Both the position numbers and the translations under genes were made by a program. This document shows positions 1 to 8,575 of a stretch of DNA of 64,000 bases, piece by piece (the stretch's first letter is position 1; every line of letters starts with the position of its first letter). Under the pieces are notes generated by a model that was not told the origin of the DNA, did no database searches, and saw only the letters and a program-made list of their open reading frames with translations. The stretch is from M0108 sp963841065. GTDB taxonomy: Bacteria > Pseudomonadota > Gammaproteobacteria > Chromatiales > Chromatiaceae. The stretch covers positions 17,513-81,512 of the forward strand of contig CAWJBI010000040.1 in the NCBI GenBank assembly GCA_963841065.1. Reading direction: 5' to 3'.

Positions 1-1
1 G

Positions 2-70
2 GTCGGACGCGTCTTCGAGAAGATGCGCCTGGAATACGCCAAGCCCGACGAGGCCGCCACCAACGCATAG
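2..70 (+). CDS. ntpA: V-type ATPase subunit A, C-terminal end (partial)
   Basis: An open frame enters from the left edge and stops at TAG 68-70, giving about 22 residues that end VFEKMRLEYAKPDEAATNA. It lies 14 nt before the subunit B start on the same strand. V/A-type ATPase operons run A-B-D, so this is inferred to be the tail of catalytic subunit A. The stretch is too short to identify on its own; the call rests mainly on gene order. Confidence 0.55.
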   Translation, partial: VGRVFEKMRLEYAKPDEAATNA

Positions 71-84
71 GCTGGGAATTCGCC

Positions 85-1464
85 ATGAGCATCAAAGAAT
101 ACCGCACCGCCGCCGAGGCCCGCGGCGGCCTGCTGGTCATGAAACGCACCCCCGGGGTCGCCTTTGGCGACCGGGTCCTGATCCGGGATCACGCCGGCAC
201 CCGACGCAATGGCCAGGTCATCCGCGCCGCCGACGACGAGACCCTGATCCTGGTCTTCGAGGGCACGGATGACCTGGACCTGGAGTCCACCTGGGTGCGC
301 TTCCTGGACGAACCGGTGGAGATCGCCCTGTCGCCGGAGTTGCTGGGCCGGGTCTTCAACGGCCTGGGGGAGCCCAAGGATGACCGGCCGCCGATCCTGT
401 CCAATATCCGCCGCCCGGTCACCGGTGCCGCCATCAATCCGGCGGCGCGCACCTATCCGCGCGAGTTCATCCAGACCGGCATCTCCACCATCGACGGCCT
501 CAACAGCCTGGTGCGGGGTCAGAAGCTGCCGATCTTCTCGGGCTCGGGCCTGCCCCACAACCGCCTGGCCGCCCAGATCGTCCGCCAGGCCCGCCTCAAG
601 GACGAGGACACCAGCTTCTCCATCGTCTTCGCGGCCATGGGCGTCTCCTACGCCGACGCCAAGTTCTTCCGCGACGAGTTCGCCAGTTCCGGCGTGCTGC
701 GCAACGTGGTCATGTTCATCAACCTGGCGGACGACCCGCCGGTGGAGCGCCTGACCCTGCCCCGCACCGCCCTCACCGCCGCCGAGTACCTGGCCTACGA
801 CCTGGACCGCCACGTCCTGGTGGTCATGACCGACATGACCTACTACGCCGAGGCCCTGCGCGAGGTCGCCACCGCCAAGGGCGACGTACCGGCGCGCAAG
901 GGCTATCCCGGCTATCTCTACTCGGACCTCGCCGAGATCTACGAGCGCTGCGGGCGCATCCACCAGCGCCACGGCTCCATCACCATGATGCCGGTGGTGT
1001 CCATGCCCTCGGACGACATCACCCACCCCATCCCGGACCTGACGGGCTACATCACCGAGGGCCAGATCGTGCTGTCGCGGGAGCTGCACAACCAGGGCAT
1101 CTACCCACCGGTGCACATCTCGCCGAGCCTGTCGCGCCTCATGAAGGATGGCATCGGCAAGGACGACACCCGCGAGGACCACCCCCGGGTCGCCGCCCAG
1201 CTTTACGCCCTCTATGCCCGCGCCCTGGAGACCCGCAACCTGGCCTCCATCATCGGCGCCGATGAGCTGTCGGAGCGCGACAAGCGCTTCCTGCGCTTCG
1301 CCGACGCCTTCGACCAGCGTTTCGTCGGCCAGGGGGAGGCCGAGGACCGCTCCATCGAGGCCACCCTCAACCTGGCCTGGGAACTCATGTCCAGCTTCCC
1401 GCGCGATATGCTGACCCGCCTGAGCGAGACCGACCTGGCCAAGTACCACCAGGGCTCCGATTGA
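85..1464 (+). CDS. ntpB: V-type ATP synthase subunit B
   Basis: Non-catalytic nucleotide-binding subunit of the V1 head of a V/A-type ATPase, which couples ATP turnover to H+ or Na+ movement across the cytoplasmic membrane. The 459 residues match the usual family length. Visible signatures are the N-terminal beta-barrel region, the GRVFNGLGEPKD segment (about residues 89-100), FIQTGISTIDGLNSL, and the degenerate P-loop region around SGSGLPHN (about 152-159), as expected for a B rather than an A subunit. The frame is intact, and subunit D follows after 21 nt, so the genes are probably co-transcribed. V-type enzymes are an accessory second ATPase in several Chromatiaceae; that physiological role is inferred. 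Confidence 0.95.
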   Translation: MSIKEYRTAAEARGGLLVMKRTPGVAFGDRVLIRDHAGTRRNGQVIRAADDETLILVFEGTDDLDLESTWVRFLDEPVEIALSPELLGRVFNGLGEPKDDRPPILSNIRRPVTGAAINPAARTYPREFIQTGISTIDGLNSLVRGQKLPIFSGSGLPHNRLAAQIVRQARLKDEDTSFSIVFAAMGVSYADAKFFRDEFASSGVLRNVVMFINLADDPPVERLTLPRTALTAAEYLAYDLDRHVLVVMTDMTYYAEALREVATAKGDVPARKGYPGYLYSDLAEIYERCGRIHQRHGSITMMPVVSMPSDDITHPIPDLTGYITEGQIVLSRELHNQGIYPPVHISPSLSRLMKDGIGKDDTREDHPRVAAQLYALYARALETRNLASIIGADELSERDKRFLRFADAFDQRFVGQGEAEDRSIEATLNLAWELMSSFPRDMLTRLSETDLAKYHQGSD

Positions 1465-1485
1465 TGGCCGGGCGGACGGACTGAC

Positions 1486-2109
1486 ATGGCCCAACAACTC
1501 ATCAAGGTCCCGCCGACCAAGAACACCCTGCTGAAGCTCAAGAAGCAGGTCAAGTTCCTGGAAGAGGGCCACGACCTGCTCGAACGTAAGCGCGAGCTGC
1601 TGACCCGCCTGGTCTATGAGCGCATCGGCGAGTACCGGCGGCTGCGCCAGGAGGCGGAGGCGGCCGTGGCGGAGGCCTACCGCTGCCTGTCCATCACCCA
1701 TCTGCGCATGGGCAGTCGCGGCATCAATCAGGCCGCCCTGGGCTCCGAGCTGGCCCTGCGGGTCGATATCCTGCCGCGCCGCAGCCTGGGGGTTGAGTAC
1801 CCGGCGGTCTCCGCCGAGCGCCTCCCCCTCAAGCCCGTGGGCCTGCTGGGCACCGACGCCAGTTTCGACAACACCCGCGCCAACCTGGCGGACCTGGCCG
1901 TCACCCTGGCCCGCCTCGGGGAGGTGGAGATCGCCCTCCACCGCCTGATGGAGGAGCAGCGCAAGGCCCAAAAGCGCGTCAACGCCCTTAAATACAACAT
2001 CATCCCCCTCTACCGCCGCACCATCCATTTCATCCAGTCCTCCCTGGAAGAGGAGGAACGCAACACCCTGTTTCAGGTCAAGCGATTGCGGGAAAGGGCC
2101 CAGGCCTGA
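1486..2109 (+). CDS. ntpD: V-type ATP synthase subunit D
   Basis: Central-stalk rotor subunit D of the V1 sector, made of two long helices that form a coiled coil inside the A3B3 head. The 207-residue protein begins MAQQLIKVPPTKNTLLKLKK, the typical D-subunit opening with PTK and TLL followed by a heptad-rich, Leu/Lys/Glu helix. The C-terminal half (about residues 125-205) is again helical and charged, including KRVNALKYNIIPLYRRTI, a D-family signature. It is the last gene of the visible operon: the next gene is on the opposite strand and a weak CGGGG/CCCCG hairpin follows the stop. The frame is intact. Confidence 0.92.
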   Translation: MAQQLIKVPPTKNTLLKLKKQVKFLEEGHDLLERKRELLTRLVYERIGEYRRLRQEAEAAVAEAYRCLSITHLRMGSRGINQAALGSELALRVDILPRRSLGVEYPAVSAERLPLKPVGLLGTDASFDNTRANLADLAVTLARLGEVEIALHRLMEEQRKAQKRVNALKYNIIPLYRRTIHFIQSSLEEEERNTLFQVKRLRERAQA

Positions 2110-2157
2110 GCCAGGCCCGGGGTCTATGCCCCGAGACTCCGGACCCTCGCCACCGGG

Positions 2158-2472
2158 TCATTTCAGCCCAGGCACCTTGAATGCCGCCTGGCGCATATCG
2201 CCGAAGAAGGAGGGGTCAAGCTGCTCCAGTACATCCGCGTTCAGGTCCAGAAACTGCCGCTTATTTTCGATCGGGATCAGTGCCCGCTTGCCGCCGTTGT
2301 CCATGGCGACCTGGAGGGGCTCGGTGAGAAATCGCACGGGCTTGATGTTGCCCTGGATGCTCAGGTCGCCGAGCACCAGCAGTGCGGGCTGCGGCGGTGC
2401 CTTGCGCAGCGCCGAGTAGGCGGCAACGAAGAAGGCAACGCCTATCTCCGCCTCGACTTCGTTACCTGTCAA
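2158..2472 (-). pseudogene. C-terminal remnant of a BrxL-like Lon (S16) protease
   Basis: An open frame of about 104 residues on the minus strand carries the end of an S16/Lon-type protease domain of the BrxL kind: LLVLGDLSIQGNIKPV, then EPLQVAMDNGGKRALIPIENK, then the closing FFGD segment. The ATPase and most of the protease domain of the usual protein of more than 600 residues are missing. Sequence upstream of 2472 does not continue the family, so this is a truncated gene. BrxL belongs to BREX phage-defence loci, but no other BREX gene is visible. The TTG at 2472 is only the first possible start in the fragment and probably not a genuine initiation codon. A lone Lon-like protein of another subfamily is the alternative. 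Confidence 0.55.
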
Positions 2473-2690
2473 GCCCCGGGAGTTGGCGCAAGCGCGGGGG
2501 TTCCCCGTGACGGATGAGGCCTTCCGTGCCTACTGCACCGTAGCCCAGTAGTCGGGCGAGATTCGTGCCGGTTCGCTCAACTCCGGGCCGGCCTATTGAG
2601 GGCGGTTGACCCCATGACGGGTTGCCGCGTCGCGGCGCGCTGGTTAGGATGGACGGAGGCTGGCTTGCAGGCTAATCCGCGATCAAAAAC

Positions 2691-3221
2691 ATGACTGAAC
2701 ACTTTGAGGATACCGGCTTTATCCCCCTGAATATCGCCGTCCTGACGGTCTCGGACAGCCGGGGGGAGGCCGATGACAAATCCGGGGCCCTGCTGCGCGA
2801 CAAGGCCGAGGCCGCTGGCCACCGGGTGGCGGCGCGCGAGATCGTGCCCGATGATATCTATCGGATGCGGGCCGTCTTTTCGCGCTGGATCGCCGATCCC
2901 GACATCCAGGTGGTCCTGGCCACGGGCGGCACGGGTGTCACCGGTCGTGACAGCACGCCGGAGGCCATCGAGCCCCTCCTCGACAAGCGCATCGAGGGCT
3001 TCGGCGAACTCTTTCGGGCCCTCTCCCGGGAGGAGATCGGCATCGCCAGCATCCAGTCCCGCGCCCTCGGCGGCCTGGCCAACGGCACCTTCATTTTCTG
3101 CCTGCCGGGCTCCAGCGGCGCCTGCCGCACGGCCTGGGACCAGATCCTGGCACCCCAGCTCGACCACCGCACCCGGCCCTGCAACTTCGCCCAACTACTG
3201 AAGCGGGTGCTGGAAAAGTAA
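2691..3221 (+). CDS. moaB: Molybdenum cofactor biosynthesis protein MoaB
   Basis: MoaB/MogA-family enzyme of molybdopterin biosynthesis; the family adenylylates molybdopterin before metal insertion. The 176 residues match the family. Recognisable motifs are LTVSDSRG near the N-terminus (about residues 18-25), the TGGTGVTGRDSTPEA substrate loop (about 83-97), and the FCLPGSSGA turn (about 137-145). It heads a compact moaB-moeA-moaD run, with 27 nt before moeA. The ATG at 2691 is the first in frame; no strong Shine-Dalgarno sequence is evident. The frame is intact. Confidence 0.92.
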   Translation: MTEHFEDTGFIPLNIAVLTVSDSRGEADDKSGALLRDKAEAAGHRVAAREIVPDDIYRMRAVFSRWIADPDIQVVLATGGTGVTGRDSTPEAIEPLLDKRIEGFGELFRALSREEIGIASIQSRALGGLANGTFIFCLPGSSGACRTAWDQILAPQLDHRTRPCNFAQLLKRVLEK

Positions 3222-3248
3222 TTCCCGCCCGGTGACCGAGATCGACAC

Positions 3249-4515
3249 ATGACCAGCGCCCCTGATTGTTGCCGCGCGGACCCGGCCGGGTCCCAGGCCC
3301 TCCTGAGTAAGGCGGAGGCCGTGACCCGTCTCTTGGCCCAGGCCGTTCCCGTCCAGGATTTTGAACAGCTCCCCACCTTGGAGGCCCTGGGACGCATCCT
3401 GGCGACACCGGTGGTGAGCCGGATCGCCGTCCCCGGCTGGGACAATAGCGCCATGGACGGTTACGCCCTGCGGGCCGGCGACCTGACGACGACCCAGGGT
3501 CGCCTGCGCGTCTCCCAGCGTATCGCCGCCGGGAACCCGGGCACCCGGCTGACGCCCGGCACCGCGGCGCGCATCTTCACGGGCGCTCCCCTCCCCGAGG
3601 GGGCCGACACGGTCGTGATCCAGGAGGTCTGCCGCGCCGAGGGTGACGCGGTCGTCATGCCCCTGACGGTGACAGCCCGGCGCCAATATTCGGCGCGCCG
3701 GCGAGGACATCCAGGCTGGGGCCGAGATCATCGCCGCCGGTACCCGCCTGCTCCCGCAGCACCTGGGCCTGGCGGCCTCCGTGGGCGTGGCGGAGCTGAA
3801 CGTCTGGCGGCGGCTCAAGGTCGCGGTCTTTGCCAGCGGCGACGAACTGGTGATGCCCGGCCAGCCCCTGGGCCCCGGGCAGATCTACAACTCCAACCGG
3901 TTCACCCTGCTCGGCCTGCTGGCGGCCCTGGGTTGCGAGACCCTGGACCTGGGCAGGGTTCCGGACAAGCTGGAGGCGACCATGGCCACCTTGACCGCTG
4001 CCGCCGGCCAGGCGGACCTGGTCATGGGGAGCGGCGGCGTCTCCGTGGGCGAGGAAGATCATGTCAAGCTGGCCGTGGAACGGATCGGCACCCTTGATCT
4101 CTGGAAGGTCGCCATCCGCCCCGGCAAGCCGCTGGCCTTCGGGCATCTGGGCCCGGAGCGGACGCCCTTCATCGGCACCCCCGGGAACCCGGTGTCCCTC
4201 TTCGTCACCTTCTGCCTCTTCGCCCGGCCCTTCATTCGCCGGATGCAGGGTAGCGCGGGCGACCTGGAGCCCCAGGCCTTTACCGTTCCGGCCGGCTTCG
4301 ACTGGCCCAAGGCCGCCGATCGCATGGAGTTCCCCCGCGCTCGCCTGGAACCCGGCGCCGATGGCCAGCCCGAGGTCCGCCTCTATCCCCGTCAGTCCTC
4401 CGGCGTCCTCAGCTCCGTCACCTGGGCCGACGGGCTGGCGGTCATCCCCGCCAACCAGACCGTCAGGCGCGGGGACAGGGTCCAGTACCTCCCCCTGAAC
4501 GAAATCATCCCATGA
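3249..4515 (+). CDS. moeA: Molybdopterin molybdenumtransferase MoeA (one frameshift)
   Basis: MoeA inserts molybdenum into adenylylated molybdopterin. Two overlapping frames together cover about 420 residues, the normal length. The N-terminal part (3249 to about 3675) includes GWDNSAMDGYALR and the IFTGAPLPEGADTVV motif. The second frame resumes at about 3675 with GANIRRAGEDI, then ASGDELV, GSGGVSVGEEDH and KPGKPL-like motifs (here RPGKPLAFG), and runs to 4515. A one-base indel near 3670-3680, in a run of C and G, breaks the frame. All conserved blocks survive on both sides, so this looks like a sequencing error. The stop overlaps the moaD start by 4 nt. Confidence 0.9.
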
Positions 4516-4781
4516 TCCAGCTCCGCTACTTTGCCAGCCTGCGGGAGCGTCTCGGCACCGGCGCCGAGGTCATCCCCTGCCCTACCCTCGCCACCCCCGA
4601 CCGCCCCCTTACCGTGGCGGATCTGCTCCTGCTGCTGCGCCAGCGCGGCGAGCCCTGGAACGACGCCTTGGGCGGGGAGCAACCCCTGCTCGCCGCCGTC
4701 AATCAGACCATGGCCCGACTCGACACCCCGGTCCAGGATGGCGACGAGGTCGCCTTTTTCCCACCCGTCACCGGCGGTTAA
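4512..4781 (+). CDS. moaD: Molybdopterin synthase small subunit MoaD
   Basis: Ubiquitin-fold sulfur carrier that, as a C-terminal thiocarboxylate, gives sulfur to cyclic pyranopterin monophosphate within molybdopterin synthase. The 89 residues start MIQLRYFASLRERLG and end in the essential Gly-Gly (VTGG), with the usual NQ and VQDGDEVAFFPPV block before it. The start overlaps the moeA stop (ATG at 4512), indicating translational coupling. The partner moaE is not in this cluster. The frame is intact. Confidence 0.9.
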   Translation: MIQLRYFASLRERLGTGAEVIPCPTLATPDRPLTVADLLLLLRQRGEPWNDALGGEQPLLAAVNQTMARLDTPVQDGDEVAFFPPVTGG

Positions 4782-5142
4782 AGGCCGATCCCATCCCGGT
4801 GGCTGCCACACCCCCGCGCAGCCTCCACACCTTCCGTACCCCGCGCGCCTATCTGGCGACGCCGCTCAAACAGGGCATGAGTCTCTTCCACGCTCTCAAC
4901 CTAACCTTCCAGCCTCGGCCGTTTTTCGCGTAAGTGGGGGACAGGGGCCTGGGCGCCTAAATGTGGGGGTTTTCCCCCATTTTTTTCTTGACGAAGGGAA
5001 TGCTAAATAATCCCCGACTTCTTCCCCGGGTGGGGCTGTGGCGGAGCGACCTCTATCTTCAGCCTGGTAGGTCTGTGTTAGGGTCCCGTCACCCCGAGGA
5101 AGGATGATGCCGATAACCTGAAACCAACCTGGGGGGATTCAC
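4782..5142. other. Intergenic region between moaD and the multicopper oxidase
   Basis: About 360 bases with no convincing gene. A 44-codon open frame starts at GTG 4799 and ends at TAA 4931-4933, but it has no family resemblance and no clear ribosome-binding site. The second half holds a rho-independent terminator (listed separately) and then AT-richer sequence (about 4985-5010) that could carry the promoter of the downstream oxidase. No well-spaced -35/-10 pair was found. Confidence 0.4.
4964..4986 (+). terminator. Rho-independent terminator after the moa genes
   Basis: A TGGGGG stem, TTTT loop and CCCCCA stem are followed directly by seven T residues. The site is 180 nt after the moaD stop, so either moaD has a long 3' tail or a small unrecognised transcript ends here. 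Confidence 0.75.
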
Positions 5143-5167
5143 ATGACTAACTGCAAACCAAACGCCT

Positions 5168-7675
5168 ATGGCTAGGCCCCGGGGGGGCGGACGGACCCTG
5201 TTCCTGCTGTCCTCCCTGACCTTGACCCTTGCCACCGCCCAGGCGGTGCCTCTGCCGGGCGGCACCCTGGACCCCTTGACCATACCCAAGTATGTGACCC
5301 CCCTGGTCATCCCACCGGTGATGAAAAATACCGGCACGGCAAACGATTACGACATCGCGGTGCGGCAGTTCAAACAGCAGATCCTGCCCGGCGGCATCTG
5401 GAATACGCTCAACGGCCGCGCCGACGCCTTTCCCGCGACCCAGGTCTGGAGTTATGGACCGGACGCCGACCCCATGCCCGATTCGACCAGCCTGGGCGGG
5501 GGCGCGGGCATAGCCCCGGCGCCGAACTCCCAGTTCAACTATCCCGCCTACACCATTGAGAACAGGTCCAACGAGACCACGACCGTGGACTGGATCAATC
5601 AGTTGGTCGTCGATCCGGTGGCCTGCAAGGCGACCACGGACTTCGCCGGCGATCCCAACTGCGGCTATATCCCCCATCTGCTCCCGATCGACCGTTCCTT
5701 GCACTGGGCCAACCCCGAACAACTCGGCTGCATCGATCCGGCCAGGACCAAGGACTGTGCCCCGGATCCGGCCACGAACGGGCCCTCCTCCAAGAGCCCT
5801 ACCGGGGGCCGGTCCCCATGGTCGTGCATGTGCATGGGGCCCACGCCGGACCCGAGAGCGACGGTTACCCGGAGGCCTGGTGGCTGCCTAACGCCAACAA
5901 CATCCCCGCCGGGTATGCCACCACCGGCACCCTGGTCAACCAGTTTGGCACGTCACCACCAACGCCCCTGACCGGCCGGGCGTCGGCACCTTCACCTATC
6001 CCAACACCCAGCCCTCGAGTACCTTGTGGTATCACGATCACGCCCTGGGCATGACCCGCAACAACGTCTATGCGGGACCGGCCGGCTTCTGGATTCTGCG
6101 CGATCCCAGCGGCGCCGGGTGGTGAGACGGGCTTGGGTACCGACGGGCCAGCTCCCGGCGCCCGCGCCGGTGGCGGGCGAGGACCTCGCTGGCCACTAAT
6201 CTTCCGGCGTCAACGCGCGGTTCCCGCGAGAAGTATCGCGAGATCCCCATCGTCATCCAGGACCGTTCCTTCAACGCCGACGGTTCCCTCTTCTATCCGG
6301 ACAACCGGGCCTTTTTCGAAGGCCTGCCACCCGACCAGCTCCAGATCCCCTTCCTCGGCGATGCCACGAACCCCTCCGACATCGCCCCCATCTGGAACCC
6401 GGAGGCCTTCTTCAACACCATGGTGGTGAACGGCGTTACCTGGCCCACCCAGGAGGTAGCCCCCGCCCTGTACCGATTCCGCCTGCTCAACGGCAGCAAC
6501 TCGCGTTTTCTCAACCTGTCCCTCAAGCCGGTGGACCCGGCCTCCGGTAAGCCGATCAGCGTCAAAAGGACGGAGTGGGTCACCCAGAAAAATGGCAAGC
6601 TCAAGGCCAAGACCGACAACCTCCAGGAGCTGCCCTTTTACCAGATCGGTGCCGAGCAGAGCCTCTTGCCACGCGTCGTAATGGTGGCAACCGGCACGGC
6701 GACGCCGCTGCCAGGTGACGGCACCCTCCCCAAGCCGGCCAAGGGCGCCCATCCCGATCAGGCCCTCTTGCTGGGTAATGCCGAGCGCGCGGATGTGATC
6801 CTGGACTTCCGCGGCCTGCCGGATGGCACTGTGATCCAGATGTTCAACACGGCGCCCGATGCCCCCTTCGGCGGCTTTCCGGACATCCCGGCCGACCCCG
6901 CCACCACGGGCCAGGTGATGCGCTTCGTGGTGAGAACGCGCTGCTGGGAACAGCCCCACTGACGAGCGTCGCGCCCCGGATGGGACCCTCACGAACCCGA
7001 CGACCGCGGCCACCCCGCCCGAGAGCCTGGTGTTGAGCCCCGTTGAAGAGGTGGATACCTATCCCGCTGGGCTAACCAATTCCGTGACCCGTGACCAGGC
7101 CCTGCTGGAGGAGGAATCCTCGAAGGTTTGCGTCACCATAGACCCGACCGGGGCCATCAACCTACGACCCAACGGCGACACCCGACACCGCCAAACCCGG
7201 TACCTGCGTGCCTCACCGGGCACCGCCACCCTCGCGGCATCCGTACCCTTCGCACCCAAGGCCGCCGTGCTCGGCATCAACGGCAGATCGGGAGGCACCG
7301 TGTCCCTCTGGTCGGACCCCATCCAGACCAATCCGGCACATCAATGCGACCGAGACCTGGGAGTTCTGGAACTGGACCGTGGATGGTCACCCCATCCACG
7401 TCCATCAGGTCAAGTTCAAGGTGATCAATCGGGAGGCCTTCGACCCGACCGGCGCCTTGTCCGGTGTCGCGCAGCCGGCGCAGGCCACGGAGGCCGGCTG
7501 GAAGGACACGGTGGTCGCCTATCCCGGTCAGGTCACCCGCATCGCCGCCACCTTCGATATCCCGGGTCTCTATGTGTGGCACTGCCATATCGTCGAGCAC
7601 GAGGACAACGAGATGATGGTTCCCTTCTGCGTGGGTGATAAGGACAGCGCCCCGGGGTGCGACGTCGTGCCCTAA
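5168..7675 (+). CDS. Multicopper oxidase, bilirubin-oxidase/CotA-like (many frameshifts)
   Basis: Secreted blue copper oxidase that would oxidise a substrate and reduce O2 to water in the periplasm. The N-terminus has a signal peptide (LFLLSSLTLTLATAQA). All four copper-ligand clusters are present but in different frames: HVHGAH near 5825, WYHDHALGM near 6030, HPIHVHQ near 7390, and HCHIVEHEDNEMM near 7580. The pattern and the LGINGRSGG-type segment fit the spore-coat CotA/bilirubin oxidase branch. At least six frame changes (about 5800, 5950, 6123, 6950, 7180, 7340) break an otherwise full-length gene of about 830 codons. An alternative start is the ATG at 5143, preceded by GGGGGG, which would need one further indel before the stop at 5173. 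Sequencing error is more likely than decay because every copper site is intact, but true decay is possible. Confidence 0.85.
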
Positions 7676-7685
7676 GGCCTCCCCA

Positions 7686-7743
7686 GGGCCAGGCATCCGG
7701 CCTGGCCCCCTCGATTTAGGGGCCGCCCATGGGCGGCCCTTTT
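7686..7743 (+). terminator. Tandem hairpins ending the multicopper oxidase transcript
   Basis: The first stem is GGGCCAGGC (7686-7694) with GCCTGGCCC (7700-7708) around a 5-nt loop. The second is GGGCCGCCC (7720-7728) with GGGCGGCCC (7731-7739), followed by four T residues. Both stems are perfect 9-mers; the second is the likely rho-independent terminator. Confidence 0.8.
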
Positions 7744-7821
7744 CATCACCCAGGCAAGACGCTATTTTGGCTAGACCGAACCGGTATTCGTGCCACCCTC
7801 TAACGATGGAGTAACCAAGAT

Positions 7822-8547
7822 ATGAAAATTACCACCCTGATGGGCCTAGCCCTGCTGGCCGCGCCCTGGGGCCTGGTCGTGGCCGCCGAACCCCTGAACC
7901 TCGAGAATGACACCACCCGCATCAACTATAGCCTGGGCTACCAGATCGGCGGAGATTTCAAACGGCAGGGGGTCGATATGAACGCGGCGGCGATCACCCA
8001 GGGCATCGCGGACGCCCTCTCCGGCGCGGAGCCCCTGATGAAGCCAGAGGACATGCTGACCACCCTCGCCGATCTCAAACAAAAAATCGTCGCCGAACAG
8101 CGGCAGCGTGTCGTCGAGCAGGAGCTCAAGGTTGCCGAGGAGAGCAAGAAGTTCCTGGAGGAGAACGCCAAGCAGGCCGGAGTGGTCACCACCGCGAGCG
8201 GCCTTCAGTACCAGATTATCGAGACAGGAACGGGTAAGACCCCGGGCCCGACCGACCAGGTGACGGTGCATTATCGGGGCACCCTGGTGGACGGCCAGGA
8301 ATTCGACAGCTCCCACAAGCGGGGTCAGCCCACCTCCTTCAAGTTGAATGGCGTAGTCAAGGGCTGGACCGAGGGGCTCCAGCTCATCAAGGAGGGGGGC
8401 AAGATCAAGCTCTTCGTACCGGCGGCACTCGCCTATGGCGAACGGGGTCCCCTGGCCAACCAGACCCTCATCTTCGAGGTCGAACTGATCGCGGTGGGCG
8501 AGCCCGAGAAGCCCGCGGCGGCCGAGCCAGCCCAGCCGAAGGGGTGA
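7822..8547 (+). CDS. Periplasmic FKBP-type peptidyl-prolyl isomerase (Mip/FkpA-like)
   Basis: Prolyl cis-trans isomerase and chaperone of the periplasm. A signal peptide covers about residues 1-22 (ends VVAAE). An FKBP_N dimerisation domain follows (INYSLGYQIGGDFKRQG, then a long charged helix at about 80-115), then a C-terminal FKBP domain (about 120-225) with VTVHYRGTLVDGQEFDSS, VVKGWTEGLQ and AYGERG motifs. The last about 12 residues are an Ala/Pro/Glu tail. The frame is intact at 241 residues, close to FkpA. It sits between a multicopper oxidase and a cytochrome gene; the nearby SCO fusion carries a second copy of the same FKBP_N-FKBP arrangement. Confidence 0.93.
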   Translation: MKITTLMGLALLAAPWGLVVAAEPLNLENDTTRINYSLGYQIGGDFKRQGVDMNAAAITQGIADALSGAEPLMKPEDMLTTLADLKQKIVAEQRQRVVEQELKVAEESKKFLEENAKQAGVVTTASGLQYQIIETGTGKTPGPTDQVTVHYRGTLVDGQEFDSSHKRGQPTSFKLNGVVKGWTEGLQLIKEGGKIKLFVPAALAYGERGPLANQTLIFEVELIAVGEPEKPAAAEPAQPKG

Positions 8548-8575
8548 TCCAGGTCCCGGAGGGAGGTGAGTGAAG

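Noticed and set aside
2158..2472. Complete BREX defence system
   Set aside because: Only the end of a BrxL-like gene is present; no brxABC, pglX or pglZ in the window.
4799..4933. 44-codon open frame after moaD starting GTG
   Set aside because: No recognisable family, no clear Shine-Dalgarno sequence, and the terminator lies beyond it; too short to support.
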